Positions 6,679-12,945 of a stretch of DNA of 18,249 nucleotides are shown in pieces (position 1 is the first letter of the stretch; every line of letters starts with the position of its first letter). A program made the position numbers and the translations under genes. The stretch lies in contig JAJPZP010000243.1 of the NCBI GenBank assembly GCA_021204285.1, forward strand, positions 1-18,249. Direction: 5' to 3'. The DNA comes from Lachnospiraceae bacterium. GTDB lineage: Bacteria; Bacillota; Clostridia; Lachnospirales; Lachnospiraceae. The notes beneath the pieces were generated by a model that was given only the letters and a program-made list of their open reading frames with translations, was not told the DNA's origin and did not search any database.

Positions 6679-7887
6679 TTACTTTATCGTTACCTTTACA
6701 GCCTTTTCCATGACTTCCGGGCGAAGTTCCTGTCCGATACCAGGCTTGTCCGGGACTTCATAATAGCCATTTTCCGGCTGATAATCATAAAGACAGGTGT
6801 TCCTGCAATCCGGATGCAGCGCCCATCCATGGTGCTCATGGATCAGGAAGTTCGGAAGCACTGCTTCAATCTGCAAAGCAGCTGCTTTCGAAATCGGGCT
6901 TCCGCACACGTGAATCTGCGCCGCGCAGTCGTAAGTGTTCGCCATATCGCAGATCTTCTTCGCCTCTGTGAGGCCACCGCACAGGCAGATATCCGGCTGC
7001 ACGACCTGCAGGGAGCGATCCTCCAGGAATTCGCGGAACCCGGTCCTGCCGTAGATACGCTCACCGCTGGCAATCGGCATCTTAAGGCTTCTGTGAACCT
7101 CCAGCATATTCTTCGGATTCAGCGGATGTACCGGCTCTTCATAATAGAAGATATTCAGCTCCTCCAGCCTCTGTCCCAGCTGCACGGAAGAGATCGTATC
7201 CGTATAGGAGTGTAGTTCGATGATAATATCCATATCTTTTCCGCCGGTCTCCCGGATCGCAGCCACCCGGTCATAAGCCGTGCTCAGCTCCCTGTCGGAA
7301 AGTACGCCTCTGGTCTTCCACTCGCCTTTGCCGTCCGGTTCCTGCCTGCTCAGCGCAAGCGGGTCAACCTTCACACAAGTATATCCCTCTTCCATTACCT
7401 TCTTCGTTACCGTTGCGTAGTCCTCCGGCCGGATCATCATATCGCGTTCCGGTACCACGTGTTCCGGTCCCCAGCCAAACTGAATCTGACTCGCATACGC
7501 TCTCAGCTTTTCGTTCGTCTTGCCTCCCATCAACTGGTAGACAGGCAAGCCCAGCGCCTTTCCCTTGATATCCCAAAGCGCAATATCAATCGCACTCATA
7601 CCGGCGCTGATGATCGTCCCTCCTCCGAGGCCCCAGAATGTCGTCCGGTACAGTTTCTCCCAGATCTTCTCATTCTTCATAGGATCCTCACCGATGATCA
7701 CCTCCGCGAAATCCTGGATCATGCTGAAACCTGCGCGATATCCGCGGCCGTAGGCTACTCCGACTTCCCCAAAGCCGCTGATTCCCTCATCTGTATTCAC
7801 CTTCACGATCACCGGATGCCAGGAATTGCGGCCCTTACAGGGATCTCCGCTGTCGATGATCATACAGTCGACACTTTGAATCTTCAT
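6679..7887 (-). CDS. Enolase-superfamily acid-sugar dehydratase (mannonate/galactonate dehydratase-like)
   Basis: This 402-residue protein has the mandelate-racemase/muconate-lactonising-enzyme fold. Numbered from the ATG at 7887, the Mg-binding acids are Glu224 (IIELHS), Glu250 (YYEEP) and Glu276 (SGERIYGR), evenly 26 residues apart. The two catalytic histidines are His226, two residues after the first ligand, and His326 (AAQIHVCGSP). They are 100 residues apart, as in known mannonate and galactonate dehydratases. Glutamate instead of aspartate as first metal ligand is unusual for the dehydratase subgroup. The likely reaction is removal of water from an aldonic acid to give a 2-keto-3-deoxy acid in the cytoplasm. 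It is the first gene of the operon with the TRAP importer, so the imported acid is probably its substrate. A GTG at 7890 precedes the ATG, but GGGGGG spacing favours 7887. The exact sugar acid is unknown. Confidence 0.88.
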   Translation of the reverse strand: MKIQSVDCMIIDSGDPCKGRNSWHPVIVKVNTDEGISGFGEVGVAYGRGYRAGFSMIQDFAEVIIGEDPMKNEKIWEKLYRTTFWGLGGGTIISAGMSAIDIALWDIKGKALGLPVYQLMGGKTNEKLRAYASQIQFGWGPEHVVPERDMMIRPEDYATVTKKVMEEGYTCVKVDPLALSRQEPDGKGEWKTRGVLSDRELSTAYDRVAAIRETGGKDMDIIIELHSYTDTISSVQLGQRLEELNIFYYEEPVHPLNPKNMLEVHRSLKMPIASGERIYGRTGFREFLEDRSLQVVQPDICLCGGLTEAKKICDMANTYDCAAQIHVCGSPISKAAALQIEAVLPNFLIHEHHGWALHPDCRNTCLYDYQPENGYYEVPDKPGIGQELRPEVMEKAVKVTIK

Positions 7888-7915
7888 CACTTTCCCCCCC
7901 TTTTGCTATTTGGTT

Positions 7916-7938
7916 AGTTGTTAATTTGTTAATTTGTT
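7916..7938. repeat. Direct repeats in the 5' leader of the dehydratase-TRAP operon
   Basis: GTTAATTT is repeated head to tail with an 8-bp period, flanked by related GTT and TTAGTT copies. The block lies about 6-28 bp downstream of the predicted start site of the minus-strand promoter, a typical position for a repressor site. No regulator is assigned. Confidence 0.4.
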
Positions 7939-7950
7939 CGCCTGATTCGT

Positions 7951-7979
7951 ATTATAGAAGCCGGAAAGAAATTTGTCAA
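7951..7979 (-). promoter_or_regulatory. Promoter of the dehydratase-TRAP operon
   Basis: On the minus strand TTGACA (7979-7974), a 17-bp spacer and TATAAT (7956-7951) make a perfect consensus sigma-A promoter. Its -35 is 17 bp from the -35 of the divergent hydroxyacid dehydrogenase promoter, so the two units share one control region. A promoter this strong implies tight repression when the substrate is absent. Confidence 0.85.
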
Positions 7980-7996
7980 CAAAAAGTGAAAAAAAT

Positions 7997-8024
7997 TTGA
8001 AATTTCTGTGAAATATGATAAAAT
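7997..8024 (+). promoter_or_regulatory. Candidate promoter of the 2-hydroxyacid dehydrogenase gene
   Basis: TTGAAA (7997-8002) and TAAAAT (8019-8024) are 16 bp apart, and a GGAGG ribosome binding site follows at 8031. This is a moderate match, divergent from the strong minus-strand promoter. An in-frame ATG at 8008 falls between these boxes, so it cannot be the true start if this promoter is used. Confidence 0.5.
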
Positions 8025-8046
8025 CACTGTGGAGGTAAAGAAGATA

Positions 8047-9030
8047 ATGAAAAAACCAGTCGTGTTCTGCACGGAAAATAAATATATTATTTCTGATAAA
8101 ACGGAGGCTTACCTGAAAGAACATGTAGAACTCATCCGGGCAGAAGAAAGACCAACGAAAGAAGCACTTATGAGACAGATTGGAGACGCAGACGGGCTGA
8201 TCTGTATGGGACCAAATTATCCTGTTGACAGCTGTTTTCTTAACGCCGCCCCCAGACTTCGCGTAATCAGCACCACTTCCGTCGGATACGACACTTTCAA
8301 CCTGGCGGAGATGAAACAGCGCGGCGTGATCGGCCTGCACACACCGGATGTGCTCAATAGTTCCGTAGCGGATCACGGAATTGCGTTGATGTTCGCTGTC
8401 AGCCGCCGTCTGACAGAAATGGACAAGCTCGTCCGCCAGGGAAAGTGGATTGATACCCCCTTCTGGGAAATGTATGGCTGTGAACTGTCCGGTAAAAAGC
8501 TCGGCATCATCGGCATGGGCCGCATCGGGGAGACGCTGGCACGCAAAGTAATTGCCGGCTTCGATATGGAAGTATCCTACTACAACCGCTCGCGAAAAAC
8601 CGGCACAGAGGCTGAGCTGGGCGTCCATTATCTCCCGCTCGACAAGCTGCTGCAGGACTCCGACTATATCGTCACGCTCGTCCCGCTCACAGAAGGAACT
8701 TACCATATGATCAGCCACCGCGAATTTTCCCTGATGAAACCCGGTGCGATCTTCATTAATATCGCCAGAGGTCCGGTTGTGGACGAGGCCGCACTCGTCG
8801 AAGCGCTTGAAAATCATGAGATCTACGGAGCCGGTCTGGATGGCTTTGAAAAAGAACATTTCGGGGAAGGCAATCCCCTGACGAAACTTCCGAACACTGT
8901 TCTCACGCCCCATATTGCTTCCGCCACAACGGAATGCCGTGAAAGAATGGGACAGCTCGCCGCCCGCGGGCTTGTCGAATTTTTTGAAGGGAAAACGCCT
9001 TCCAATCTGATCCCGTATTTCCGGAAGTAA
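8047..9030 (+). CDS. D-isomer-specific 2-hydroxyacid dehydrogenase
   Basis: This 327-residue cytoplasmic oxidoreductase interconverts a 2-keto acid and a D-2-hydroxy acid with NAD(P)H. It has the two-domain family layout: a catalytic domain (about 1-100 and 290-327) around a Rossmann domain with GMGRIG (156-161). The catalytic triad is Arg241 (NIARG), Glu270 (GFEKE) and His289 (TPHIASAT). It looks closest to the glyoxylate/hydroxypyruvate/2-ketogluconate reductase group, but the usual DVFEKEP is altered to DGFEKEH, followed by GEGNPL. The start at 8047 is chosen because GGAGG lies 11 bp upstream and the earlier ATG at 8008 overlaps the promoter. Its gene is divergent from the dehydratase operon, so it may reduce or oxidise an intermediate of the same sugar-acid pathway. 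The substrate is not determinable here. Confidence 0.9.
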   Translation: MKKPVVFCTENKYIISDKTEAYLKEHVELIRAEERPTKEALMRQIGDADGLICMGPNYPVDSCFLNAAPRLRVISTTSVGYDTFNLAEMKQRGVIGLHTPDVLNSSVADHGIALMFAVSRRLTEMDKLVRQGKWIDTPFWEMYGCELSGKKLGIIGMGRIGETLARKVIAGFDMEVSYYNRSRKTGTEAELGVHYLPLDKLLQDSDYIVTLVPLTEGTYHMISHREFSLMKPGAIFINIARGPVVDEAALVEALENHEIYGAGLDGFEKEHFGEGNPLTKLPNTVLTPHIASATTECRERMGQLAARGLVEFFEGKTPSNLIPYFRK

Positions 9031-9055
9031 TGGGACACAGAACCGGAAAAAATGT

Positions 9056-9125
9056 TTGACTATTTCAAAATAAATGTTATGATAAATACACATGTATCAT
9101 GCATACACGATACATGTGTATTTAT
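9056..9125 (+). promoter_or_regulatory. Promoter and autoregulatory operator of the second gntR gene
   Basis: TTGACT (9056-9061), a 16-bp spacer and TATGAT (9078-9083) form the promoter. Overlapping the -10 and extending downstream is a perfect 17-bp inverted repeat (9082-9098 and 9109-9125; left arm ATAAATACACATGTATC) with a 10-bp centre. Inside it are TGTATCATGCATACA (9093-9107) and the overlapping TGCATACACGATACA (9100-9114), both of the TGTAT-N5-ATACA type found at the larA and larC2 promoters. Position and symmetry strongly suggest autorepression. The hairpin would also form in RNA, but it has no T tract suited to termination. Confidence 0.75.
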
Positions 9126-9141
9126 TTTTCAGGAGAAAAAA

Positions 9142-9807
9142 ATGGCTCAGAAAATTATCAGCACCATCAGCGGTCAGGTCTATGAGCTGCTGAAACAGGA
9201 TATCTGTGAGGGGAAATATGCCCCTGGACAATGGCTACAGGAAAAAGAACTCGCGGAACAGTTTTCCGTCAGCAGAAGCCCGGTTCGCGAGGCTTTAAAG
9301 CAGCTCTCCGACGACGGCCTGGTCGTCAACGTGCCGAACAAAGGTGTCTTTGTCAGGAAATTCACGGAGAAAGATATTCTGGAAATCTATGACCTGCGGG
9401 TCATGATGGAAAGCTACGCGATCCAGAAAATCACAGAGCTCATGAATGAAAATATCAAAACGCAGCTCGCTGCCTGTCTGGAAAGGCTGGAAGAAGCTTA
9501 TCGGAAAAAAGATCATTCGCTCTATACAAAGGAAGATATGAAGCTTCACGATCAGATCATCAAGCTCAGCGGGAATGATCTGCTCGCGCTCACCTACGAG
9601 CGCGTCCATATGATGATCCACCAGTTCCGTGCTTACTCTCTCATGGATCAGACCCGCTTCGACGAATCCATCGCGGAACACCGCAGTCTGGTCAATTATA
9701 TTCTGGCCGGAAAAGCACAGCTGGCGATCGAAACCAACCGGAAGCATCTCCTGCTCGCAGCAGAACGGGTCAATACGAACCTGAAAAAAGCATATCCTTC
9801 CGGGTAA
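9142..9807 (+). CDS. GntR-family transcriptional regulator, FCD subfamily (second regulator)
   Basis: This 221-residue regulator has an N-terminal winged helix (about 8-75: ISGQVYELLKQDICEGKYAPG, LQEKELAEQFSVSRSPVREA, GLVVNVPNKGVFVRKFT) and a helical FCD domain (about 80-215). Likely metal/ligand residues include the Asp and His of DMKLHDQIIKLSGND and the histidine of IAEHRSLV. The start at 9142 is preferred over an in-frame ATG at 9052, which lies upstream of the promoter. AGGAG is 6 bp before 9142. Its promoter contains a large palindrome, so it probably represses itself. The same dyad at larA and larC2 makes it the best candidate regulator for a nickel-pincer regulon. It differs clearly from the GntR protein at 2733-3473, so they are not recent duplicates. 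Confidence 0.9.
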   Translation: MAQKIISTISGQVYELLKQDICEGKYAPGQWLQEKELAEQFSVSRSPVREALKQLSDDGLVVNVPNKGVFVRKFTEKDILEIYDLRVMMESYAIQKITELMNENIKTQLAACLERLEEAYRKKDHSLYTKEDMKLHDQIIKLSGNDLLALTYERVHMMIHQFRAYSLMDQTRFDESIAEHRSLVNYILAGKAQLAIETNRKHLLLAAERVNTNLKKAYPSG

Positions 9808-9824
9808 ATTCTCATCCGCTGCTC

Positions 9825-9869
9825 TTGACAGAGCGTTTGTTTCCGCTATATAATGTATACATCATACAC
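9825..9869 (+). promoter_or_regulatory. Promoter and operator of the larC2-ECF operon
   Basis: TTGACA (9825-9830), an 18-bp spacer and TATAAT (9849-9854) give a near-consensus promoter. The dyad TGTATACATCATACA (9854-9868) starts at the last base of the -10 and covers the transcription start. The 16-base stretch to 9869 matches the larA site at 15 of 16 positions. A repressor bound here would block RNA polymerase. Confidence 0.72.
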
Positions 9870-9903
9870 AGTTCTTGCCCGTCACTTTTAGGAGAGGGAC
9901 ACT

Positions 9904-10407
9904 ATGAAACTATACAGCAAAAAGGGAATCTTATTTCTCGTTCAACTTGACCATCTGTGTGGCGAAATTCTCGGTGATGTGATAGAATCATTCTATCAGG
10001 CCGGAGCTAAGAATGTTCAGATTTTAAACACGATCACAAAAAAGAACCGCCCCGGTTATGTCGTCCTGATCGACGGCAATGAAGCTTCCTCAGAGGCCAT
10101 CGAGGCTGTCATCGTGGAGGAATGTGGCTCTTCCGGCTGGCACAGGATTGATACCTGCCACCGCCATACGGACGTGTTTTATCTTCAGAAAACCGTTCAC
10201 ATCGAACTCGAAGACGGCACTTTTGATTTTCAGATAAAGGGAAAGCAGATCGCCGACAGGGAGCAAGAAATCCGCCCGGAATATGACAGCTGTGATCTCC
10301 TCCGAAAGGAATTGCTGAAATATGGGAAAAAAGTCAGCATCCGACAGTTGCAGTTTCTTCTGGCACAGGCTTTCCGCCAGGAAGGAGAAAGCCGGGTTCT
10401 GCTGTAA
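9904..10407 (+). CDS. Stand-alone LarC C-terminal domain (LarC2-like), nickel-pincer cofactor maturation
   Basis: This 167-residue protein matches the C-terminal (LarC2) part of LarC, the CTP-dependent nickel insertase that finishes the NPN cofactor. Diagnostic stretches are LVQLDHLCGEILGDVIESFYQAGA (12-35, matching TNIDDMTGE.LG in LarC), KKNRPGYVV (46-54), the strand ELEDGTFDFQIKG (101-113) and RPEYDSCDLL (124-133). The roughly 270-residue N-terminal LarC1 domain is absent: only a promoter lies in the 96 bp upstream, and the gene has its own ribosome binding site (AGGAGAG). In L. plantarum LarC1 and LarC2 are joined by ribosomal frameshifting, whereas here LarC2 is independently promoted. 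It could act in trans with a LarC1 encoded elsewhere or be a divergent paralogue. The shared operator with larA supports a link to nickel-pincer enzymes. Sequence divergence is considerable. Confidence 0.78.
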   Translation: MKLYSKKGILFLVQLDHLCGEILGDVIESFYQAGAKNVQILNTITKKNRPGYVVLIDGNEASSEAIEAVIVEECGSSGWHRIDTCHRHTDVFYLQKTVHIELEDGTFDFQIKGKQIADREQEIRPEYDSCDLLRKELLKYGKKVSIRQLQFLLAQAFRQEGESRVLL

Positions 10408-10434
10408 TATTCTCACGGAAAGGAGACTGACATT

Positions 10435-10998
10435 ATGAACAAAACCAATAAACTGACTCTCGCCGCCATGTTTTTTGCTCTGGGACTCATCCTTCCGTTT
10501 TTCATCGGACAGATTCCCGCCATCGGCAAGATGCTTCTACCTATGCACATTCCTGTTTTATTCTGTGGTCTCATCGTCGGCTGGCAGTACGGACTGCTGG
10601 TTGGCTTTTTCCTGCCGCTGACGCGCAGCGTCCTGTTTTGGATGCCCGCTCTCTTCCCGAACGCAATTGCCATGGCTTTTGAGCTGGCGACTTACGGGCT
10701 GGTTATCGGCTTCCTCTACAGCCATTCCAGATGGCAGTGCGTAAAGGCACTGTACCGCTGCCTGATTGCCGCCATGCTTGCCGGACGTCTGGTATGGGGT
10801 GTCGCTGAGATCCTGTTGCTCGGCATCAGCGGCAGCGCCTTTACCTGGGAGCTTTTTCTGGCAGGGGCTTTCCTGAACGCTATTCCCGGCATCATCCTGC
10901 AGCTGATCCTGATCCCGGCTGTCATGGTATCCCTGAACCGGGCAAAAATTGTGCCTTTCAAGAAGGAGGCAGGCTGGAACACCTCTCAGATTGTCTGA
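10435..10998 (+). CDS. ECF transporter S-component, substrate unknown
   Basis: This 187-residue membrane protein has five or six hydrophobic segments. It resembles the S-component (substrate-binding subunit) family of energy-coupling-factor vitamin and metal transporters: N-terminal KLTLAAMFFALGLILPFFIG, then KMLLPMHIPVLFCGLIVGWQYGLLVGFFLPLTRSVLF and NAIAMAFELATYGLVIGFLYS. No EcfA or EcfT genes are nearby, so it would use a shared module, the usual situation in Firmicutes. It lies 27 bp after the larC2-like gene with its own AAGGAGA and is followed by a terminator, so the two form an operon. I infer it supplies something for nickel-pincer cofactor synthesis, such as a nicotinate-type precursor or nickel, but sequence alone does not show this. 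Confidence 0.85.
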   Translation: MNKTNKLTLAAMFFALGLILPFFIGQIPAIGKMLLPMHIPVLFCGLIVGWQYGLLVGFFLPLTRSVLFWMPALFPNAIAMAFELATYGLVIGFLYSHSRWQCVKALYRCLIAAMLAGRLVWGVAEILLLGISGSAFTWELFLAGAFLNAIPGIILQLILIPAVMVSLNRAKIVPFKKEAGWNTSQIV

Positions 10999-11014
10999 TT
11001 TGCAATGATCCATG

Positions 11015-11051
11015 AAAAGAAGGGCTGTCGCATGTGACAGTCCTTCTTTTT
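11015..11051 (+). terminator. Strong intrinsic terminator after the larC2-ECF operon
   Basis: A 15-bp stem (11015-11029 with 11036-11050, one G-U pair) has a 6-base loop and ends in a T-rich tract. It lies 16 bp after the ECF stop codon and closes the operon. Confidence 0.9.
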
Positions 11052-11073
11052 ACGCAATAATCTCCCATTTGGG

Positions 11074-11102
11074 TGGACAAAATGGAAAGCCGGTTATAAA
11101 AT
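11074..11102 (+). promoter_or_regulatory. Candidate nudC promoter
   Basis: TGGACA (11074-11079) and TAAAAT (11097-11102) are 17 bp apart, located after the terminator and about 40 bp before nudC. TATAAA at 11095 is an overlapping alternative -10. Confidence 0.5.
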
Positions 11103-11143
11103 GATAGCAGTTCCGTTTATACGCAGGAAAAGGAGGAAATGCA

Positions 11144-11980
11144 ATGATTCAGGAAATTGCGCCTATGAAATACTATAATCATTATGAAGAGCAGAGCCCA
11201 TCTCCGGATGACTGGCTGCTGATATACCATGACGGAGAGCTGTTGTGTAGCTTTGAGAAAGATCTCTCCTTTCCGAAAGTATCCGAAATCCAGCAGGAAA
11301 ACATGGAGATCACCTACCTTTTAACGATCGACCGGGAACGGTTTTTCCTTCTGAGAGATGACCGCGACAGTGATCTGCAGGGCTATGGCTGGCAGAAGCT
11401 CAGTACCCTGCGAAATGCGCATCCCAAATACCGGGTCTTTGCAGCAGAGACCGGCATGCAGCTTGCCGACTGGTACCGGAGCAACCGCTACTGCGGACGC
11501 TGCGGGAAACGCATGACACCGGACCATAAGGAACGGATGATGCACTGCCCCGACTGCGGCTACATGGCCTATCCAAAGATCTGTCCCGGTGTGATTGTGG
11601 CAGTCACAGACGGTGACCGGCTCCTGCTGACAAAATATGCGCCGGGTCCCGGACGGACAGCAAGCTATGCGCTGATAGCCGGATTCACGGAGATCGGAGA
11701 GACACTCGAGGAAACCGTACAGCGCGAGGTCATGGAGGAGGTCGGCCTGAAGGTAAAGAATATTCGTTATTATAAAAACCAGCCCTGGTCCTTCACCTCC
11801 ACACTGCTTTGCGGATTCTTCTGCGAGGTCGATGGAGACACCTCCATCCGGCTCGACACGGAAGAACTGTCCGTGGGAGAATGGTTCCGCCGCGACGAAA
11901 TCCCGGTCGACGATGACGGCATCAGCCTGACCCGCGAAATGATCGGTGTATTCAAAGCGGGGGGACCGCATTTTCAATAG
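11144..11980 (+). CDS. nudC: NAD+ diphosphatase / NADH pyrophosphatase, NudC family
   Basis: This 278-residue Nudix hydrolase cleaves NADH, NAD+ or NAD-capped RNA ends to nicotinamide mononucleotide and AMP in the cytoplasm. It has the NudC layout: a divergent N-terminal domain, a zinc ribbon with Cys117, Cys120, Cys135 and Cys138 (YCGRCGKR, HCPDCGYM), then the Nudix box from Gly180 to Leu202 matching GX5EX7REUXEEXGU exactly (RE at 194-195, EE at 198-199). The class-defining motif after the box, usually SQPWPFPxS, reads NQPWSFTST (212-220), so the nicotinamide end may be recognised slightly differently. AGGAGG precedes the start. It appears to be a single gene with its own promoter. Pyridine-nucleotide turnover next to a nickel-pincer gene set is noted, since NPN derives from nicotinic acid adenine dinucleotide, but the link is speculative. 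Confidence 0.93.
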   Translation: MIQEIAPMKYYNHYEEQSPSPDDWLLIYHDGELLCSFEKDLSFPKVSEIQQENMEITYLLTIDRERFFLLRDDRDSDLQGYGWQKLSTLRNAHPKYRVFAAETGMQLADWYRSNRYCGRCGKRMTPDHKERMMHCPDCGYMAYPKICPGVIVAVTDGDRLLLTKYAPGPGRTASYALIAGFTEIGETLEETVQREVMEEVGLKVKNIRYYKNQPWSFTSTLLCGFFCEVDGDTSIRLDTEELSVGEWFRRDEIPVDDDGISLTREMIGVFKAGGPHFQ

Positions 11981-12074
11981 TTCCCGGGAGAACAAGCCCG
12001 CGCTTGCTTGTCAATGTTACCGTGATGTGATAAACTTCTGATAACAATACTTTTATTTTGAGAGGAAAACATTC

Positions 12075-12944
12075 ATGTACAGAAAACCTTTTGTCATCGC
12101 AGAGGCCGGATGCAACCATATGGGCCGCATGGAGGTGGCCAGAGATCTGATAGAGACAGCGGCTCATTTCTGCAAAGCTGATGCAATCAAATTTCAGAAA
12201 CGCTGTCCGAAAGAGCTTCTGACTCCGGAGCAGTACAACGCTCCGCATCCAAATCCCGCGAATTCCTACGGTGATACCTATGGCGCTCACCGGGAGTTTC
12301 TGGAATTCACGGTCGAGCAGCATGCGCAGCTCAAAGAATGGTGCGAGGAGGCCGGCATCATTTATTCCACGTCTGTCTGGGATATGACCAGCGCCAAAGA
12401 GATCGCCTCTCTGAATCCCGTATTCATCAAGATACCGTCAGCCTGCAACACGCACTTTGAGATGCTGCAGTGGCTGTGCGACCATTACGAAGGTGAGATT
12501 CAGCTCTCCTTCGGCATGACAAGCCATGAGGAGGAGGAACAGATTGTGGAACTGTTCGAGAAGAACGGACGCGCAAAGGATCTGGTTCTGTTCAACTGTA
12601 CTTCCGGCTATCCGGTTCCCTTCAAGGATGTATGCCTGCTGGAGATCAGCCGTATGCGCGAGGCTTATGAGGGGCGCGTGAAGGCAATCGGCTTCTCCGG
12701 ACATCACCTGGGCATCGCCGTAGACGTCGCCGCATATACGCTCGGCGCGGATGTGATTGAGCGCCACTATACGCTCGACAGGACATGGAAAGGTACCGAT
12801 CATGCAGCCTCCCTGGAGCCGGACGGCATCCGCAAACTTGTCCGGAACCTGAATGCGGTTCACGATGCGCTGACTTACAAAGAGATGGAAATTCTTCCGA
12901 TCGAACAGGTACAGAGAGAAAAACTGAAATACAGGAAACATTAA
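12075..12944 (+). CDS. neuB: Nonulosonic acid synthase, NeuB family without SAF domain
   Basis: This 289-residue TIM-barrel enzyme condenses phosphoenolpyruvate with a six-carbon sugar to make a nine-carbon 2-keto-3-deoxy acid. Family motifs are EAGCNHMG (10-17), AIKFQKR (37-43), KIPSACNTHFEML (119-131), NCTSGYPVPF (174-183) and IERHYTLDRTWKGTDHAASLEP (228-249). Metal-binding histidines correspond to His210 in SGHHLG and His231 in ERHYTLD, 21 residues apart as in Neisseria NeuB (His215/His236). The usual C-terminal SAF (antifreeze-like) domain of about 60 residues, which completes the active site of the partner monomer, is missing; the protein ends after the barrel. SDHT is replaced by SGHH. 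It starts a plus-strand operon with the CBS-cupin and NeuA-phosphatase genes. Whether the acceptor is ManNAc, ManNAc-6-P or mannose-6-P is not determined. Confidence 0.9.
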   Translation: MYRKPFVIAEAGCNHMGRMEVARDLIETAAHFCKADAIKFQKRCPKELLTPEQYNAPHPNPANSYGDTYGAHREFLEFTVEQHAQLKEWCEEAGIIYSTSVWDMTSAKEIASLNPVFIKIPSACNTHFEMLQWLCDHYEGEIQLSFGMTSHEEEEQIVELFEKNGRAKDLVLFNCTSGYPVPFKDVCLLEISRMREAYEGRVKAIGFSGHHLGIAVDVAAYTLGADVIERHYTLDRTWKGTDHAASLEPDGIRKLVRNLNAVHDALTYKEMEILPIEQVQREKLKYRKH

Positions 12945-12945
12945 G

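Noticed and set aside
7921-9093. A 390-codon open frame on the minus strand.
   Set aside because: It is antisense to the 2-hydroxyacid dehydrogenase, whose catalytic triad and Rossmann motif are intact. The antisense product has no recognisable domain.
11985-12030. A possible terminator after nudC (CAAGC/GCTTG).
   Set aside because: The stem is only about 5 bp with no T tract, so termination here is not supported. I also see no clear consensus promoter for neuB in this gap.
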